A stretch of DNA of 35,196 bases, taken from the IMG/VR virus record IMGVR_UViG_3300035659_000065, positions 1 to 35,196 of that record, one strand, 5' to 3'. The notes under the pieces were generated by a model. That model made no database searches, had not been told where the DNA came from, and was given only the letters and a program-made list of their open reading frames with translations. Position numbers and translations under genes: made by a program. Below are positions 14,169 to 20,773 of the stretch, piece after piece; positions within the stretch are counted from its first letter, which is position 1, and each line of letters begins with the position of its first letter. The stretch is from a virus.

Positions 14169-14344
14169 CACCCGAAGAGAAGACCCAGCAGAAGAAAGCC
14201 TGGAAGGAGCGAAACCGTCACGTCCTCTCCATGATGGGCAAGGCCCAGGGGATCGCGGAGAAGATGATCACCGAGGGGCATCCCAAGCAGGACATCATCC
14301 TCCTCGGGGAGCTCCTCCTGGACATTGGGAGGAGGTTCGATTGA
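14165..14344 (+). CDS. Small helical protein (59 aa)
   Basis: Begins at an ATGA overlap. The sequence is almost entirely helical and charged at the start (TPEEKTQQKKAWKERNRHV), then amphipathic (KAQGIAEKMITEGHPKQDII). No motif recognised. It lies between a zinc-finger gene and a MazG-like gene in one coupled operon. Confidence 0.5.
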   Translation: MTPEEKTQQKKAWKERNRHVLSMMGKAQGIAEKMITEGHPKQDIILLGELLLDIGRRFD

Positions 14345-14345
14345 C

Positions 14346-14603
14346 ATGTCTAACAGAACCGAGGAGATCTCCGTGATCGGGATCGCCGCTTGCCATGAGG
14401 CTCTCAGGGCGCGGCAGCTCCATCCTCCCTTTAACAGTGTCCACGAGGGGTACGCGGTCCTTCTGGAGGAGATGGATGAGCTCTGGGAGGAGATCAAGAA
14501 GCGGAAGGCCGTCCGGAACTACGACAAGATCCACCGGGAGGCCCTCCAGGTGGCGGCGATGGCGATGTGCCTGATCAATGAGTGCCCGGGGAGGCTTCCA
14601 TGA
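14346..14603 (+). CDS. MazG-like nucleotide pyrophosphohydrolase (phage type)
   Basis: 85 residues from ATG 14346, one base after the previous stop. It carries the all-alpha NTP-pyrophosphatase pattern: HEGYAVLLEEMDELWEEIKK (a metal-binding EE-x-x-E type helix) followed by HREALQVAAMAMCLINE. The family hydrolyses NTPs or dNTPs to monophosphates and pyrophosphate. In viruses it may tune the nucleotide pool or lower (p)ppGpp-like signals. The protein is short for MazG but close to the size of phage DUF550-like members. Confidence 0.6.
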   Translation: MSNRTEEISVIGIAACHEALRARQLHPPFNSVHEGYAVLLEEMDELWEEIKKRKAVRNYDKIHREALQVAAMAMCLINECPGRLP

Positions 14604-15088
14604 AGCATCCCGACACCATGACTCCCGGGGAGGAGAGGAGGTCCCTCGAGGAGTTCCCCCTCCCGGTGATCGTCACCGAGGACGACACGTACCTCCCGAC
14701 GCGGATCGCGCAGATCGATATCCATATCCTCGCCCTCGAGGCGTCCCTGAAGGCCCTCAGGGGGACCCGCAAGGAGTTCCTTGAGCGGGCTCTCCAGGTG
14801 GGGGCCCTTGAGGATGAGTACTGCCGGATTGAGTTCAGGGAAAGGATGGACCGCGTCCTCAACGTGCCCCTCTTCAGGGAGCGGTACCCGCACGACTTCA
14901 TGACGATCTGCGACCAGCAGCGCCGGGACCTCATGAGGGAAATCGACCAGATCGGGAGCCGGATCCCCCTGGGGGTCGCGGACGCCCTCACCGGGAAGGA
15001 CTCCGTAACGGCCCTCTGCGAGGTCGCCATCACCAGGACCCCCCATGTGGTCCGGAGACGGGATCCCATCATCGTCATGGAGGGCTGA
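14600..15088 (+). CDS. Hypothetical helical protein (162 aa)
   Basis: The ATG at 14600 overlaps the MazG-like gene stop as ATGA. The N-terminus (GEERRSLEEFPLPVIVTEDD) contains a short strand. Residues 38-70 (IAQIDIHILALEASLKALRG, TRKEFLERALQ) and 105-125 (FMTICDQQRRDLMREIDQI) are strongly helical and probably coiled-coil. No catalytic motif seen and no family recognised. Confidence 0.55.
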   Translation: MKHPDTMTPGEERRSLEEFPLPVIVTEDDTYLPTRIAQIDIHILALEASLKALRGTRKEFLERALQVGALEDEYCRIEFRERMDRVLNVPLFRERYPHDFMTICDQQRRDLMREIDQIGSRIPLGVADALTGKDSVTALCEVAITRTPHVVRRRDPIIVMEG

Positions 15089-15109
15089 CATGGACCTGGG
15101 GGTCTCTCA

Positions 15110-15388
15110 ATGATTAACGCCGGTGAGAAACGAGACCTTGGGGACTGCCCTAAATGCGGGAGTCCACTGACGAATAGGTATGGTGTCGTGCGATGCACTA
15201 AATGGGCTTGCGACTTCATCGAAGGACTCCGTGAGTTCGTCGAGGGAAAACATATCGCACGAGTCGCAGAGGAGTCGGAGGTCGAAAGGAATCTCGTTAA
15301 TATCACGAAGGAAGAGCAGAAGCGAGAAAAACAGTATCGTGCCGATGGACGAACCGGGTTACTGGCCCGCCTCGGCTTCAGAAGGTGA
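15110..15388 (+). CDS. Zinc-ribbon protein (92 aa)
   Basis: The ribbon is C13-P-K-C16 ... C29-x4-C34 in the first 35 residues (DCPKCGSPL, RCTKWACDF), followed by a charged helix. The frame is visibly less GC-rich than its neighbours, for example in its many AA-ending codons, which suggests a separate origin. A 21-base gap precedes the ATG, with GGGGGT as possible ribosome binding site. Probable nucleic-acid-binding accessory protein. Confidence 0.6.
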   Translation: MINAGEKRDLGDCPKCGSPLTNRYGVVRCTKWACDFIEGLREFVEGKHIARVAEESEVERNLVNITKEEQKREKQYRADGRTGLLARLGFRR

Positions 15389-15394
15389 ATAAAA

Positions 15395-15697
15395 ATGCTC
15401 ACGGGGAGATATGATGCCCTTACAGGCGCGAAGAGGTATGAAGTCTATATCATCCTCCTGATGTTCATTGGAGGCATAGCGGGAGCCTTCTACTTGGGGG
15501 CCCGGGTCACCACCGATAATACCGTTATCGCGGTTAAGCAGATCTATGATCAAGGTTTCACCGCCGGGGAAACCACCGGGATCCAGCAGGCCAACGCCCA
15601 GCGGGACCAGCTCGTCCGGTCCATCGCCGCGAACTGCAAGGAGTGGGAAACCCCGGGCCTCAACTTTGGTATTAACCTCACGGGGAGCATGGTATGA
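15395..15697 (+). CDS. Membrane-anchored small protein
   Basis: A 100-residue protein with one hydrophobic segment at about 18-36 (VYIILLMFIGGIAGAFYLG) and a hydrophilic C-terminal domain (about 40-100) that would lie outside if the basic N-terminus (GRYDALTGAKRYE) stays in the cytoplasm. The C-terminal part is alanine and glutamine-rich. This single-anchor layout is like spanins or phage membrane accessory proteins; no lysis gene is adjacent. Its stop overlaps the next ATG. Confidence 0.5.
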   Translation: MLTGRYDALTGAKRYEVYIILLMFIGGIAGAFYLGARVTTDNTVIAVKQIYDQGFTAGETTGIQQANAQRDQLVRSIAANCKEWETPGLNFGINLTGSMV

Positions 15698-16023
15698 TGC
15701 GTTGTCAGACCCCCGCGTACCGGGCCCAGTACAGACTCCGGAGGAGACCCATCACGAGGATCCGCCTCGGTCCCTGGGAGGTCCACTATGACGCCCGGGA
15801 GATGTGGTTCTACTACGAGGGGCAGCTCGTGGGGGAGAAGATCATGGTATCCCGGGAACAACTTCCCAATGCGGGCTCCAGCAAGGCCGCCAAATACCTC
15901 ATCGGGCGGATCGCGCAGGCTGCGATCGTGAAGTGCGTGGACCTCCACGAGAGAATCCCCTTCGACCCGACCAGGTTCCCGGATGTGTTCGCCTGGAGGG
16001 CCACCGCGGGGAGCTCAGTGTGA
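15694..16023 (+). CDS. Hypothetical basic protein (109 aa)
   Basis: Coupled to the upstream gene by ATGA. The first 30 residues are arginine-rich (YRAQYRLRRRPITRIRLG), then strands (WEVHYDAREMWFYYEGQLVG) and a helix (SKAAKYLIGRIAQAAIVK). It is the last gene before a long non-coding region with a hairpin. Nucleic acid binding is plausible from charge, but no family is recognised. Confidence 0.5.
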   Translation: MMRCQTPAYRAQYRLRRRPITRIRLGPWEVHYDAREMWFYYEGQLVGEKIMVSREQLPNAGSSKAAKYLIGRIAQAAIVKCVDLHERIPFDPTRFPDVFAWRATAGSSV

Positions 16024-16042
16024 CCCCCCACCTGAAAGGGGG
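16024..16042 (+). terminator. Candidate hairpin after the early accessory operon
   Basis: Immediately after the TGA at 16021-16023, CCCCC and GGGGG arms (within 16024-16029 and 16038-16042) enclose an eight-base loop ACCTGAAA. A long pyrimidine tract follows 135 bases later. Archaeal termination depends mainly on T-rich runs, so the hairpin may act in RNA stability. Confidence 0.35.
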
Positions 16043-16249
16043 ACCCCATCCGGGTGCATGGAGATGGCCCCACAGAGATGGAGATCTCCTTGGGGCGAAG
16101 ACTCAAAGAGAAGCATTTATTATCACATTCACCTGCAGAAAAGAAAGAATTAATACTACTACTACTAAGTACGGATCTCTTTCTTCTCTCTCTCTCTCTC
16201 TCTCCAGTTCCATGAGCGCGGATGGGGTCCCCAATCCAATTAGGGGGGG
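16043..16249. other. Non-coding spacer with simple repeats
   Basis: About 200 bases without a supported gene. It contains a 10-base palindrome GGAGATCTCC (16080-16089), four TAC units in a row ending near 16167, and a CT-rich tract with about ten CT repeats (about 16179-16205). Composition is much more AT-rich and less coding-like than the flanks. It separates two operons and ends at a TATA box, so terminator, promoter and perhaps replication or packaging functions may lie here. Confidence 0.6.
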
Positions 16250-16260
16250 TTTAAATATTT
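16249..16260 (+). promoter_or_regulatory. TATA-box promoter of the nuclease operon
   Basis: TTTAAATATTT stands out in a G-rich surround (preceded by a run of G). The ATG at 16280 lies about 25 bases from the box centre, so transcription should begin at or just before the start codon. GGGAG at 16270-16274 would then be at the very edge of the message or not transcribed, suggesting a nearly leaderless mRNA. Confidence 0.65.
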
Positions 16261-16279
16261 CCTCCCCAAAGGGAGATCT

Positions 16280-16687
16280 ATGAAACGAGGGACCCCTGAG
16301 CGGGAGAAGAGCCTCAAGGAGTTCCAGATGGAACTCCTCCAGCAAGGGTACCGGGTGATCCTCCTGAGGGGGATGAGCCCCGACGGGATCGCGATCTCCC
16401 CGGAGGGTAAGATCTACGCGATCGAGGTCCTCGGGCAGCACTGGAGGCGGAAGGGAGGCTGGCACCAGGGCGGCCCCACCGTGAGCGAGAAGCGCCGGCA
16501 GTACGCGATGTTCGATGACCTTCTCATAAGGTTCTTCCGGTACCCGAAATCCGAGGATCCCATCGTGACCTGCTCCTGCGGGAAGCAACTCCACGCCTCC
16601 CGGGGGAACCCCATCTTCAGGGACGGCCACTATGCGATTCTCTGTAAGAGGTGCCTCAGGAAGCACCAGGGGGGCGGGGATGCGTGA
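16280..16687 (+). CDS. Putative PD-(D/E)XK-type nuclease with C-terminal zinc ribbon
   Basis: 135 residues. The N-terminal half has the restriction/resolvase-like order: helix (REKSLKEFQMELLQQGY), strand VILLRG, acidic turn SPDGIAIS with D35, and strand KIYAIEVLGQHW with E49. The usual lysine two residues after the glutamate is a leucine here, so activity may need K44 or another basic residue, or be lost. The C-terminus forms a zinc ribbon: CSCG at about 99-102 and CKRC near 122-125. First gene after a promoter. Possible roles are Holliday junction resolution or repair; exact family is not certain. Confidence 0.5.
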   Translation: MKRGTPEREKSLKEFQMELLQQGYRVILLRGMSPDGIAISPEGKIYAIEVLGQHWRRKGGWHQGGPTVSEKRRQYAMFDDLLIRFFRYPKSEDPIVTCSCGKQLHASRGNPIFRDGHYAILCKRCLRKHQGGGDA

Positions 16688-16925
16688 AGAGCAGCCGTAC
16701 AGGACAGGAGGCATAGATTACATCCTCCCGCGCCCAGGCCAGCGTCCCCTGCGGCCCTGGAGGGTATTCAAGTACAGATGGAGAGACCTCGAGACCCGCA
16801 GGGATGGGACCAGTACGGTCTTCTGCCTCAACGAGATGGACGCCCGGCAGCTCATCCTGGAGTGGGACCAGAAAAACCCCTTCATGAAGAGATACGAGTT
16901 CATTCAGGAGGTCAAGTATGGGTGA
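16680..16925 (+). CDS. Hypothetical protein (81 aa)
   Basis: The ATG at 16680 lies inside the end of the nuclease gene (8-base overlap). The product is rich in tryptophan and arginine (WRVFKYRWRDLETRRDG) and then strand-helix (TVFCLNEMDARQLILEWDQ). No family recognised. Its last bases overlap the next gene. Confidence 0.5.
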   Translation: MREEQPYRTGGIDYILPRPGQRPLRPWRVFKYRWRDLETRRDGTSTVFCLNEMDARQLILEWDQKNPFMKRYEFIQEVKYG

Positions 16926-17100
16926 GAAGATCGCACGAGTGGAAGTTCTCTGCCCCTCAAAAGAAAATCCTGTCTGGGTTAAACTCTCAGTCTGCAAAGG
17001 CTGTCAAGATTGCTTAGATATCTTCCGAAACGGAGAGGACTACGAGGTGAAGGTGATCTGCGACTACCGGGAGCGCCTTCAGAGGGAGCGGGGATCATGA
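16918..17100 (+). CDS. Small cysteine-motif protein (60 aa)
   Basis: Cysteines at 12, 26, 29, 32 and 48 (CKGCQDC in the centre) suggest a zinc or iron site of the small-ribbon type. The overlap with both neighbours (8 bases upstream, ATGA downstream) supports translation. The central region is less GC-rich than the flanking genes. Function unknown. Confidence 0.5.
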   Translation: MGEKIARVEVLCPSKENPVWVKLSVCKGCQDCLDIFRNGEDYEVKVICDYRERLQRERGS

Positions 17101-17639
17101 GCGCGGGTCATGGGATCCTTGGGATAAGGATCTCCCGGGCGGTGGCGCCTCCCTCGAGGTGGACGTTCACGATCCCCCCCATCGCGGCCCTCGTCAAGCG
17201 ATATGTCGGTGGGGGAGAGGGATGGGCCGATCCCTTCGCGGGTATGTATAGTCCGGCGGAGTTCACAAACGATATGGATCCAGCAACCTCCGCGACCTAC
17301 CACGTGGAGGCCGAGGTATTCTGCAGGATTCTTCCCGGGCCTTTCGTGGGAGTACTCTTTGATCCCCCGTACTCGAAGCGGCAGATCTCCGAGCACTACC
17401 GGGCCTGCGGAAAGAGGGCGACCTCCCTGGATACCTCGGATCGGTTCTATAACCGGGTAAAGAACGCCGTGTGCGACAAGATCGGGCCTGGTGGCCATGT
17501 GTTATCGTTTGGGTGGAACTCTCATGGATTCGGGGTCCGGCGAGGGTTCGTGCTCGAGGAGATTCTCCTCGTCTGCCATGGTCAGGGACATAATGATACC
17601 ATCTGCACCGTGGAGAGGAAGCCCGGGAGGGAAACATGA
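17097..17639 (+). CDS. DNA adenine methylase-like protein
   Basis: 180 residues from ATG 17097 (ATGA overlap); an in-frame ATG upstream at 17010 lies within the previous gene. Motif order fits an amino-methyltransferase: WADPFAG (44-49) for S-adenosylmethionine binding, NDMDP (58-62), and catalytic DPPY (89-92) followed by SKRQISEHYRACG. The family transfers a methyl group to adenine N6 or cytosine N4 in DNA. It is short, with little room for a target recognition domain, as in several phage methylases that protect viral DNA from host restriction. Confidence 0.7.
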   Translation: MSAGHGILGIRISRAVAPPSRWTFTIPPIAALVKRYVGGGEGWADPFAGMYSPAEFTNDMDPATSATYHVEAEVFCRILPGPFVGVLFDPPYSKRQISEHYRACGKRATSLDTSDRFYNRVKNAVCDKIGPGGHVLSFGWNSHGFGVRRGFVLEEILLVCHGQGHNDTICTVERKPGRET

Positions 17640-17995
17640 CTCTCACGCCCGCCGAGAGAGACCGGGTCGCCCTCCTCCGCAGGGAGGCCTGCAAGGACCG
17701 GCACGAGATCCTCCGCAGGGACGGTCACATGTGCGTCTTCTGTCACGGAAGGCGGAACCTCCAGGACCATCACATTCTCGCCCTTGAGAACGGGGGGGAC
17801 AACCGGCACGAGTGGAGGTGCACTTTGGATCCGCGATGTCACCACTTCTTCGACGCCATCGAACTCCTCCCGACTCCCCAGGTCAGGAAGTCCATCACGA
17901 TCGAGCAACAGGTCACGGCCCAGAAGATCCTCCTGGACCTCGTGCAGAAGAACATCCAGAGGGAGAGAGAACGTGAAACCGCCAAATCTTCATGA
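17636..17995 (+). CDS. HNH endonuclease
   Basis: 119 residues. The zinc knuckle C33-x2-C36 (CVFCHGRRN), the catalytic region LQDHHILALENGGDN (H45-H46, N56) and the trailing CTLDPRCHHFF (C62, C68, H69) make an HNH domain. A long basic helix follows. It is close in size to small phage HNH nucleases, which may be homing or packaging-associated. The gene overlaps the methylase by ATGA; a methylase next to a nuclease could also be a viral restriction-like pair (inference). Confidence 0.7.
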   Translation: MTLTPAERDRVALLRREACKDRHEILRRDGHMCVFCHGRRNLQDHHILALENGGDNRHEWRCTLDPRCHHFFDAIELLPTPQVRKSITIEQQVTAQKILLDLVQKNIQRERERETAKSS

Positions 17996-18137
17996 GACGT
18001 CCCCGAAGTTCTGCGGGACCTGCGGGGGCTGGCAGCCGAACATGAAGCCCAGCTGCAGGAAGTTCAAACATGAGACCAACGAATGGGACCTCTGCGATGA
18101 GCACTATCCGCAGGGACCTGACTACGTAATGAGGTGA
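17973..18137 (+). CDS. Small zinc-binding protein (54 aa)
   Basis: A GTG start (17973) after GAGGGAGAGAGAAC, inside the end of the HNH gene. C14-x2-C17 (FCGTCGGWQP), C28 and C41 with H44 form a likely zinc site. The short gene ends four bases before the radical SAM gene start, and its end provides the strong GAGGTGAT ribosome binding site for that gene. Confidence 0.5.
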   Translation: MKPPNLHETSPKFCGTCGGWQPNMKPSCRKFKHETNEWDLCDEHYPQGPDYVMR

Positions 18138-18141
18138 TGAA

Positions 18142-18882
18142 GTGCAAGCGATTTACGAACCAAGAGGGAGGGCCCGCGAGTACGCCGAGCTCGCCTTCAG
18201 CGCGTACTCGGGATGCTCCCATGGGTGCGGGTACTGCTTCAACCCGGAAGCCCTCCACAAGGATCCGGCGGACTACCTGAACTCTCTCCCCAGGGAGGGG
18301 ATCCTCGAGAAGCTTGAACGGGACCTCGCGCAGATGCAGGAGCGCCACGACCTCCGGGAGGTCCTCATGAGCTTCAGTACGGACCCCTACCAACCCATCG
18401 AGGAGGAGCTCCGCCTCACGAGGAAGTCCATTAATCTCTTCATGATCTACGGGAGGAGGTTCACGATCCTCACCAAGGGGGGTCTCCGAAGCACGCGGGA
18501 CTTTGACCTCATGAGGATCTACCGGGGGAACTGCCGGTACGGGACCACCCTCGTATTCACGGACTGGTGCCAGGAGAAGATATGGGAGCCCTGTGCGGCA
18601 CATACCGAGGAACGCATTCAGGCCCTCGTGCACGCGCACCAGCTCGGGATCCCCACGTGGGTCTCTCTGGAGCCCGTCTTCGACCCCTACCAGAGCCTTG
18701 CCCTCCTGGAGGCCACCTTGGGATTTGTGGACGAGTACCGCCTTGGGATGTTGAATCACATGGAATCCCCCGGGAGGATTGACTACCGGGAGTATCTGGG
18801 GATCGCGGTCCGCCTCCTCGAGGAGCACAAGAAGAAGTACCTCATCAAGCGGGACCTCCGGCTCGCAGCGGGGGTGGAGTGA
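18142..18882 (+). CDS. Radical SAM protein of the spore photoproduct lyase-like family
   Basis: A GTG start with an almost ideal ribosome binding site (GAGGTGAT, 18131-18138). Residues 19-36 (FSAYSGCSHGCGYCFNP) hold C25-x3-C29-x2-C32, which bind a [4Fe-4S] cluster that cleaves S-adenosylmethionine. Further matches to the SPL-like group (COG1533) are LMSFSTDPYQPIEE, RFTILTKGG and WVSLEPVFDP. At 246 residues it is somewhat shorter than SPL itself. The group includes DNA repair enzymes and many phage proteins of unknown substrate. DNA repair or modification in the virus is plausible. Confidence 0.75.
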   Translation: MQAIYEPRGRAREYAELAFSAYSGCSHGCGYCFNPEALHKDPADYLNSLPREGILEKLERDLAQMQERHDLREVLMSFSTDPYQPIEEELRLTRKSINLFMIYGRRFTILTKGGLRSTRDFDLMRIYRGNCRYGTTLVFTDWCQEKIWEPCAAHTEERIQALVHAHQLGIPTWVSLEPVFDPYQSLALLEATLGFVDEYRLGMLNHMESPGRIDYREYLGIAVRLLEEHKKKYLIKRDLRLAAGVE

Positions 18883-19349
18883 TGCACAAGGTCGTGAAGC
18901 TGAAAGTCCTCGGGAACGGGCATTACCCCTATGAGGGCACCAAGGCCACCCTTGAGATGTCCGTGGGTGAGATCAAAACCCTCCTGGGGAAGCACGGCTG
19001 CACGAGGATCGCGGAGATGACCGACCAACGCGGCAAGGACCCCCTGGTGACGCTCGCCTGGGAGCACTCGGGGATCCCCTTCATGGTGGAGTTCCCGGTG
19101 ACGTACTCCCCCCAGGGGAAGCTCAGGATGGAGATCAGCGGGAGGATCATCTTCCACCGTATCAAGGCCATGCTGATCGAGGTGGAGATTGACCTCTGGA
19201 GCTTCACACAGGCCATGAGCCCCTTCCTGGCGCTCCCCGGGGCGGACGGCCGGCCCGAACCCATGTACGACTACGTGGAGGAACACCGCGCCGAGCTCAC
19301 CGCAAGGGTACTGATATTCCCGCAGCTCACTACAGGAGAGAGAAAATGA
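18882..19349 (+). CDS. Hypothetical protein (155 aa)
   Basis: Start at ATG 18882, overlapping the radical SAM stop (TGATG); a GTG just upstream is equivalent. The sequence is alternating strands and helices (KVVKLKVLGNGHYPYEG, SVGEIKTLLGKHGC, PFMVEFPVTYSPQGKLRME, HRIKAMLIEVEIDLWSF). The product has no cysteine motif. Coupled in operon with the radical SAM and nuclease genes. No family recognised. Confidence 0.55.
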   Translation: MHKVVKLKVLGNGHYPYEGTKATLEMSVGEIKTLLGKHGCTRIAEMTDQRGKDPLVTLAWEHSGIPFMVEFPVTYSPQGKLRMEISGRIIFHRIKAMLIEVEIDLWSFTQAMSPFLALPGADGRPEPMYDYVEEHRAELTARVLIFPQLTTGERK

Positions 19350-19558
19350 AAGATATCGAAATAGAGATCCGGGACGAATGGATAAGGATCGGCCTGAAAC
19401 GGTGCAGTATTCTCATCACCCCAGAGGCAGTCGAGAACGGTGAGAAGGGCGCCCCCATGGTTACCCTTATTCACGTCGTTCCCCGGGAGGGGTACTTGGG
19501 CACCACCGCCTTGGGGCCTGGGGGAATCCTCACCGAGATAAAGAAGGTGAGGAAATGA
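19346..19558 (+). CDS. Small hypothetical protein (70 aa)
   Basis: ATGA overlap with upstream gene; CAGGAGAGAG precedes the ATG. The pattern is all beta (KDIEIEIRDEWIRIGLKRCS, APMVTLIHVVPREG). Ends in an ATGA overlap with a PD-(D/E)XK nuclease gene. No function proposed. Confidence 0.5.
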   Translation: MKDIEIEIRDEWIRIGLKRCSILITPEAVENGEKGAPMVTLIHVVPREGYLGTTALGPGGILTEIKKVRK

Positions 19559-19914
19559 CCGCGTCCACATCGAAGTCCCGGAAGGCCAAGGGGCGGATCC
19601 TCCAGAACCTCGTGCGGGAGATCCTCGTGGACCTTGGGATCCCCGAGGTGGACGTCCTCTCGACCCCCATGGGGCTCGCAGGATGCGATATCCTACTCAG
19701 TAAGAGCGCCCGGGAGCTCTTCCCGTTTGGGGTAGAGTGCAAGTCCCAGGAGGCGATCCAGATCTGGGCCGCCCTCGAGCAATGTGAGGAGAACGCCCGG
19801 AAGGAGGCTCTCATCCCGGCACTGGTCTTCAAGAGAGCCCGGACGCATCCCTGGGTGGCGATCCCCCTTGGGGACTTTGTCCAGATGGTGAAGGACCAGA
19901 GGAAAAACTCATGA
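19555..19914 (+). CDS. PD-(D/E)XK nuclease, resolvase-like
   Basis: 119 residues with a clear active-site layout: N-terminal helix (KAKGRILQNLVREILVDL), PMGLAGCDILLSK with D45, FPFGVECKSQE with E61 and K63, then helix and strand (ENARKEALIPALVFKRAR). Proteins of this pattern are common in phages and archaeal viruses and are likely to cut branched or recombining DNA. The nuclease at 16280 has a similar role but lacks the lysine. ATGA overlaps on both sides. Confidence 0.7.
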   Translation: MTASTSKSRKAKGRILQNLVREILVDLGIPEVDVLSTPMGLAGCDILLSKSARELFPFGVECKSQEAIQIWAALEQCEENARKEALIPALVFKRARTHPWVAIPLGDFVQMVKDQRKNS

Positions 19915-20132
19915 CAAACATCGGAGGTCTCTGTTGTACGGAGAAGAAGCCCAAGAAGTACCGATGCAATTATCATGGGGACCACCCGTGTCACTGGAAG
20001 GGCGGAGGGGGCCACGTCTGTCTCTTCACCACTAAGGAACCCCCCGAGGGGGAGATCTCGAGGGGATGCCTGATCTCCCTGAAGACCCTCCGGGGACATC
20101 TCTCTCCCTATGAGGAGGCCGAGGAAACGTGA
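19911..20132 (+). CDS. Small cysteine/histidine-rich protein (73 aa)
   Basis: C8, C9, C19, H22, H25, C27, H28, H35 and C37 lie in the first 40 residues (RCNYHGDHPCHWKGGGGHVC), enough for one or two zinc sites. The C-terminal half is charged. Overlapped by neighbours at both ends. Function unknown, probably binds nucleic acid or protein. Confidence 0.5.
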   Translation: MTNIGGLCCTEKKPKKYRCNYHGDHPCHWKGGGGHVCLFTTKEPPEGEISRGCLISLKTLRGHLSPYEEAEET

Positions 20133-20368
20133 TGAAGTCCCGCTGGTGGTTTCTGAGGTGGCTCTGCCCGAAGTGCGGGCAGGTCTTCATCCTCCCCAAG
20201 GTGGACGTCCAGGGAGACCTCACCCATAAGTGCTCCTGGTGCGGGGAACTTGTGAGGATCACCGGCAACGAGGACGGATCCTTCCAAGGGCTGGGACATC
20301 TCATCGAGAAATTCCCAAGGCTGGACGTCACCAGCATCCAGCAGAGGGACCAGGCGTGGCCCGAATAA
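20132..20368 (+). CDS. Zinc-ribbon protein (78 aa)
   Basis: C12-P-K-C15 and C34-S-W-C37 form a classic zinc ribbon. The ATG overlaps the preceding stop as TGATG; a GTG directly before it is possible. After the TAA stop the same frame continues for 33 bases before a second stop. No other domain is seen. Confidence 0.55.
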   Translation: MKSRWWFLRWLCPKCGQVFILPKVDVQGDLTHKCSWCGELVRITGNEDGSFQGLGHLIEKFPRLDVTSIQQRDQAWPE

Positions 20369-20470
20369 CCCCTCCGAGAACCCCCACGGGGCTCCACCTG
20401 ATCATCGGCATGGGGACGAGGTGGCCTTCCATGGCTGGGAGGGAGTCCCGAGACACTCCCGGAGGGCTGG

Positions 20471-20773
20471 ATGGAGAAGAAGTATCACCCCTGGCAGCAG
20501 AGCATCCGTGAGGCCCTCTACCTGCTGACCCTGTACGGGAAGGAGGGCGACCTCGTCCTGGACCCTTTCGTGGGCTCCGGGACCAATCTCCTCGCGGCGA
20601 AGCTGAAGGGGATGCGATTCATGGGGTACGAACTCAACGAGAAGACCTACCTAGTGGCCGTGAGGCGGATTGAGCAGACTCCCATTGGGGAATGCGTGGA
20701 CCTCGGGAGGGTCCCCCTGAGGGGGAAGGCCCCAGAGGGGAGGAGGACGCGGCAGGTGAAGCTGGGCAGATGA
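20471..20773 (+). CDS. DNA methyltransferase C-terminal half (stand-alone)
   Basis: Starts at ATG 20471 after GGAGGG. The 100-residue product has the C-terminal methylase features: YHPWQQSIREALYLLTLYG, the SAM-binding motif VLDPFVGSGTNLLAAK (about 29-44) and GYELNEKTYLVAVRR. The catalytic DPPY motif is absent. Upstream the frame is closed by stops at 20366 and 20399, and the 102 bases before the ATG hold no gene. It may be a remnant of a larger methylase or work together with the DPPY-containing protein at 17097. Confidence 0.6.
   Translation: MEKKYHPWQQSIREALYLLTLYGKEGDLVLDPFVGSGTNLLAAKLKGMRFMGYELNEKTYLVAVRRIEQTPIGECVDLGRVPLRGKAPEGRRTRQVKLGR

Noticed and set aside
16150-16206. TAC and CT simple repeats considered as CRISPR or telomere-like sequence
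   Set aside because: Only short simple repeats with no spacers and no position at a DNA end.
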